Source: Lingula anatina
Lineage: Eukaryota > Brachiopoda > Lingulata > Lingulida > Lingulidae
Reading direction: 5' to 3'
Length of the DNA: 64,000 nucleotides
Assembly: GCF_001039355.2 (NCBI RefSeq)
Contig: NW_019775613.1
Coordinates: forward strand, 414,516-478,515
A model generated the notes under the pieces. It saw only the letters and a program-made list of their open reading frames with translations. It was not told the DNA's origin and did not search any database. The position numbers were made by a program, and so were the translations under genes. Shown here piece by piece: positions 61,700 through 64,000 of the stretch; position 1 is the stretch's first letter, and each line of letters begins with the position of its first letter.

Positions 61700-63030
61700 T
61701 AAGGAAGGCGTTGCTGATATAGCCATCCTCAAACCTGAATTCAAATTTGGTCTGTATAAACTTTGTTTGTCTGATCTTGGGGTTTGACTTCATGTCGAGT
61801 TCAAGTCAAATCCCGAGTTTCAGGGACTACTGGGAAATGCCTCCTCTACTTTGGATTATCATACATACATTTTCTCAAGTTATCATCATCATTATACCAA
61901 AAGTCCAAAACCACTGCATAGGGAACCTGAAATATCCAAAATAACAGCAAATTACCATGGAAATTTACACTCTTGCATATCAAAGGTCATTGTTCTTGGT
62001 TCTTACCACTATTTCAAATTAATAACACACTACATTCGTTTGTGTGCATCCATATTCTGTTTGAAATGATGATCATTCCATTTGTTAAATCCAAAGGGTA
62101 TCCAACAGTATTCAGACAAATATTACTAAATGGGGTTATAAATCATTTATTTATTGCAATTATCAGATATGATTTGGTTTCTTGTAATACGTTGACTTTC
62201 ACTTCTAAATGAATTCCACTTTAAAATGCAACTTCGAATTGAATGTATTTCAAACGGTAATTTTTAACAAGAAAAGTAGCTATCTATTCTACTTGAAAGG
62301 GATAACAATTGTTCGTTTTGGGCAAAAAATTATTTTTCTGGAACTTGCGACGTTTTTTTTACTTACCAATGGTTTATGAATCTGTCACGACATTCAAAGT
62401 TGGTCCATATGTTTTTTAACTTTGGTTTTTGTAATAATCTCTTTAGAGATAATCAACAATAATCTCTTATTACAGAGGAATAGCTATCTGTGAGGATCCA
62501 CGTGGTCTGATGACAAGCCAAATTCCAAAATAATTGTAAAAACCGCTGTTTTGGTGGTAAAATGAAATTTATTATATTTCTGTTGGTTGTTTACAATGTA
62601 TTTTTTGGTAAATGTGAACCTCATATGCACAGTTGCTATCCCTTTAAAATCTCTTCAATCAGAAGCGATTATAATTGTGACATCATGTTTGACTGTTCAC
62701 TGCCGTCCAATGGCCCTTTATTTTTTTTGCATTGACGCATATAGATTACCAAATATGGAATCATAATTCTTTATTCTTTGTATCGTAAGGCATTTTAATT
62801 TCCAAGTACCTTTATCAAACGCATTTGGATAGAAGCAACCGTCTGCGAACACAGTTCAACCTCTTGCTGCACTTACTGGGTATTTGGTGTGTATTTCTAC
62901 TGTGGAATGCTGCAGACCAACAAAGTCTACCCCCACCTGAATGGGTGCAAATGGATGAGAAATATATCACATTTACACATGCAGGGCATATTATGGCTCT
63001 CCATCTATAAAACTTTATCATTATAAATGA
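61700..63030. other. Flank downstream of FkbM, no gene seen
   Basis: AT-rich DNA with only short random open frames. The first about 170 bp is the 3' flank that is also duplicated in the FkbM intron. Confidence 0.5.
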
Positions 63031-63035
63031 AATCT

Positions 63036-63115
63036 GGGCTCCGTAATTCGCAAGTTATGGAATCGAGACTCTTGCGCTCGGTCGCAATTCGCGATGCTTT
63101 CGAGTTACGGAGCCC
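63036..63115. repeat. Small inverted-repeat element (GGGCTCCGTAA ends)
   Basis: Left end gggctccgtaattcg and right end cgagttacggagccc are near-perfect inverses spanning 80 bp, with internal gcgctcg/cgcgatg symmetry. A poly-A run follows at about 63132-63151. Possible MITE fragment. Confidence 0.45.
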
Positions 63116-63367
63116 TAAGTGCCAACGTGCTGAAAAAAAAAAAAAAAAAAAAGCTCCAGGTGTGTTTATTTATTTATTAAAACCAATCATATTCACGATT
63201 AATTTCATCTGGTTAATGGATTTTATAACATTTAATGACAATTAATCCGGAAATAAAAGCCAAAGAAAACTTTTTCTTCTTTCTTTAAAGGCTAAAAGGA
63301 ACTCCCATGTCATTCTCTCATTCTTCATGTTGTTCTGCAATTTACAATAATACTGCAAACGGAGGCA

Positions 63368-63985
63368 GGGTATTGGCTTTTAAGAATTGTGGACCAAACC
63401 TCAGCCTGCTTTAGAGAAGCAGTTGCAAAATGCGTTTGTTGCGATATTTGAGTGGCGCCATGTCATGTCATGCTGCATTATTATTCAGATTAGTTTTAGA
63501 GACCATCACTCAGGCAGCTAGGAAGGCAAAGGCAGATGGCGACCGACGATAAGAAAACAACGTTCGACTAAGCACTTTTGCGGGAACAACCGGCCCGTGT
63601 TCCGCACGCTTTGCAGTACATTTCCAGGAGTGAGCCGATGTGCAAGGAATGGTAGTCCTAGGAAAGTACGAGGTCCCATATAATTAGCACAGGTTAGGGT
63701 TAGTTGGAGCTTTGGGGTTAATAAATGGGACAAATGTCACCTGGACCAAGTAATGGGCACTGGACTACGGTTCCTAGCGGACAAAAATTCCTGTCGCACC
63801 GTATTTCGTCTAGTGGACTACATTGCAAATTTGATAAGGTTTAAATAAGTGAAAAATAAAACATTAACGTACGACATCACGTTTTCATCCCACGGTTTCT
63901 TCAAGTTTAATGTAATTGAGTATATATATATATTTCTTATTTGAACAATAAACTAATCTTGGATTGAAAATTGGGAATAACATGA
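63368..63985 (+). repeat. Direct repeat (copy 2) at the right edge
   Basis: Same orientation as 59225-59725, offset about 4.1-4.3 kb, with a roughly 100-bp insertion relative to copy 1. In copy 1 this sequence leads directly into the FkbM start, so another FkbM-type first exon may begin within about 200 bp beyond the window. Confidence 0.7.
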
Positions 63986-64000
63986 TATACGTGTGCTTAA

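Noticed and set aside
1-64000. CRISPR arrays, prokaryotic operons, tRNA or rRNA genes
   Set aside because: No repeat-spacer pattern, no operon structure and no convincing tRNA or rRNA sequence seen by eye. Tandem repeats present are microsatellites or coding repeats.

Overview
The window is animal nuclear DNA: AT-rich, with long introns, GT-AG splice sites, many simple repeats and fold-back elements. The gene content suggests a marine lophotrochozoan invertebrate, probably a mollusc, but the species cannot be named. The content is a tandemly amplified Methyltransf_FA-domain gene with a nucleoside-phosphorylase-like tail, an FkbM-family gene, and a secreted Gly/Thr/Pro repeat protein. No prokaryotic or organellar genes were seen.

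Layout. (1) 1-2450, minus strand: the 5' part of a secreted low-complexity protein. A signal-peptide exon (2450-2390) joins in phase to a repeat exon (909 to beyond base 1) of about 50 Gly-Thr-Gly-Gly-Pro-Pro hexapeptides. (2) 2451-14300: gene-poor DNA with several inverted-repeat elements and one weak exon candidate. (3) 14379-57451, plus strand: one very large gene. I traced 47 coding exons. Reading phase is preserved from a start behind a TATA box to the stop, giving about 4,192 residues once a mis-assembled block is left out. Order: 16-residue start exon, about 960-residue acidic Pro/Glu-rich disordered exon, 14 Methyltransf_FA ('farnesoic acid O-methyltransferase-like') domains separated by linker exons ending in Glu-Pro-Lys-Ile, a predicted winged helix, and a C-terminal nucleoside-phosphorylase-fold domain that appears to lack the ribose-binding Met-Glu motif. 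(4) 59814-61699, plus strand: a two-exon, membrane-anchored FkbM-family methyltransferase. It lies between direct repeats that suggest a tandem array continuing past the right edge.

Assembly problem: bases 44142 and 48805 are single Ns. Sequence left of the first N (43958-44141) recurs right after the second N (48806-48989) with the same length and no difference I could see. The block between them is a slightly diverged copy of 48990-53500. It is best read as the other haplotype's contig wedged into the scaffold. Read literally it breaks the gene's frame; removing it restores the frame.

How the parts may work together (inference): the giant protein has no signal peptide or membrane segment, so it is probably intracellular. 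It combines a disordered acidic tether, an array of small beta domains, a possible nucleic-acid-binding winged helix and a possible nucleotide-sensing pseudoenzyme. That would suit a scaffold or sensor better than a metabolic enzyme. The secreted repeat protein and the FkbM enzyme look functionally unrelated to it.
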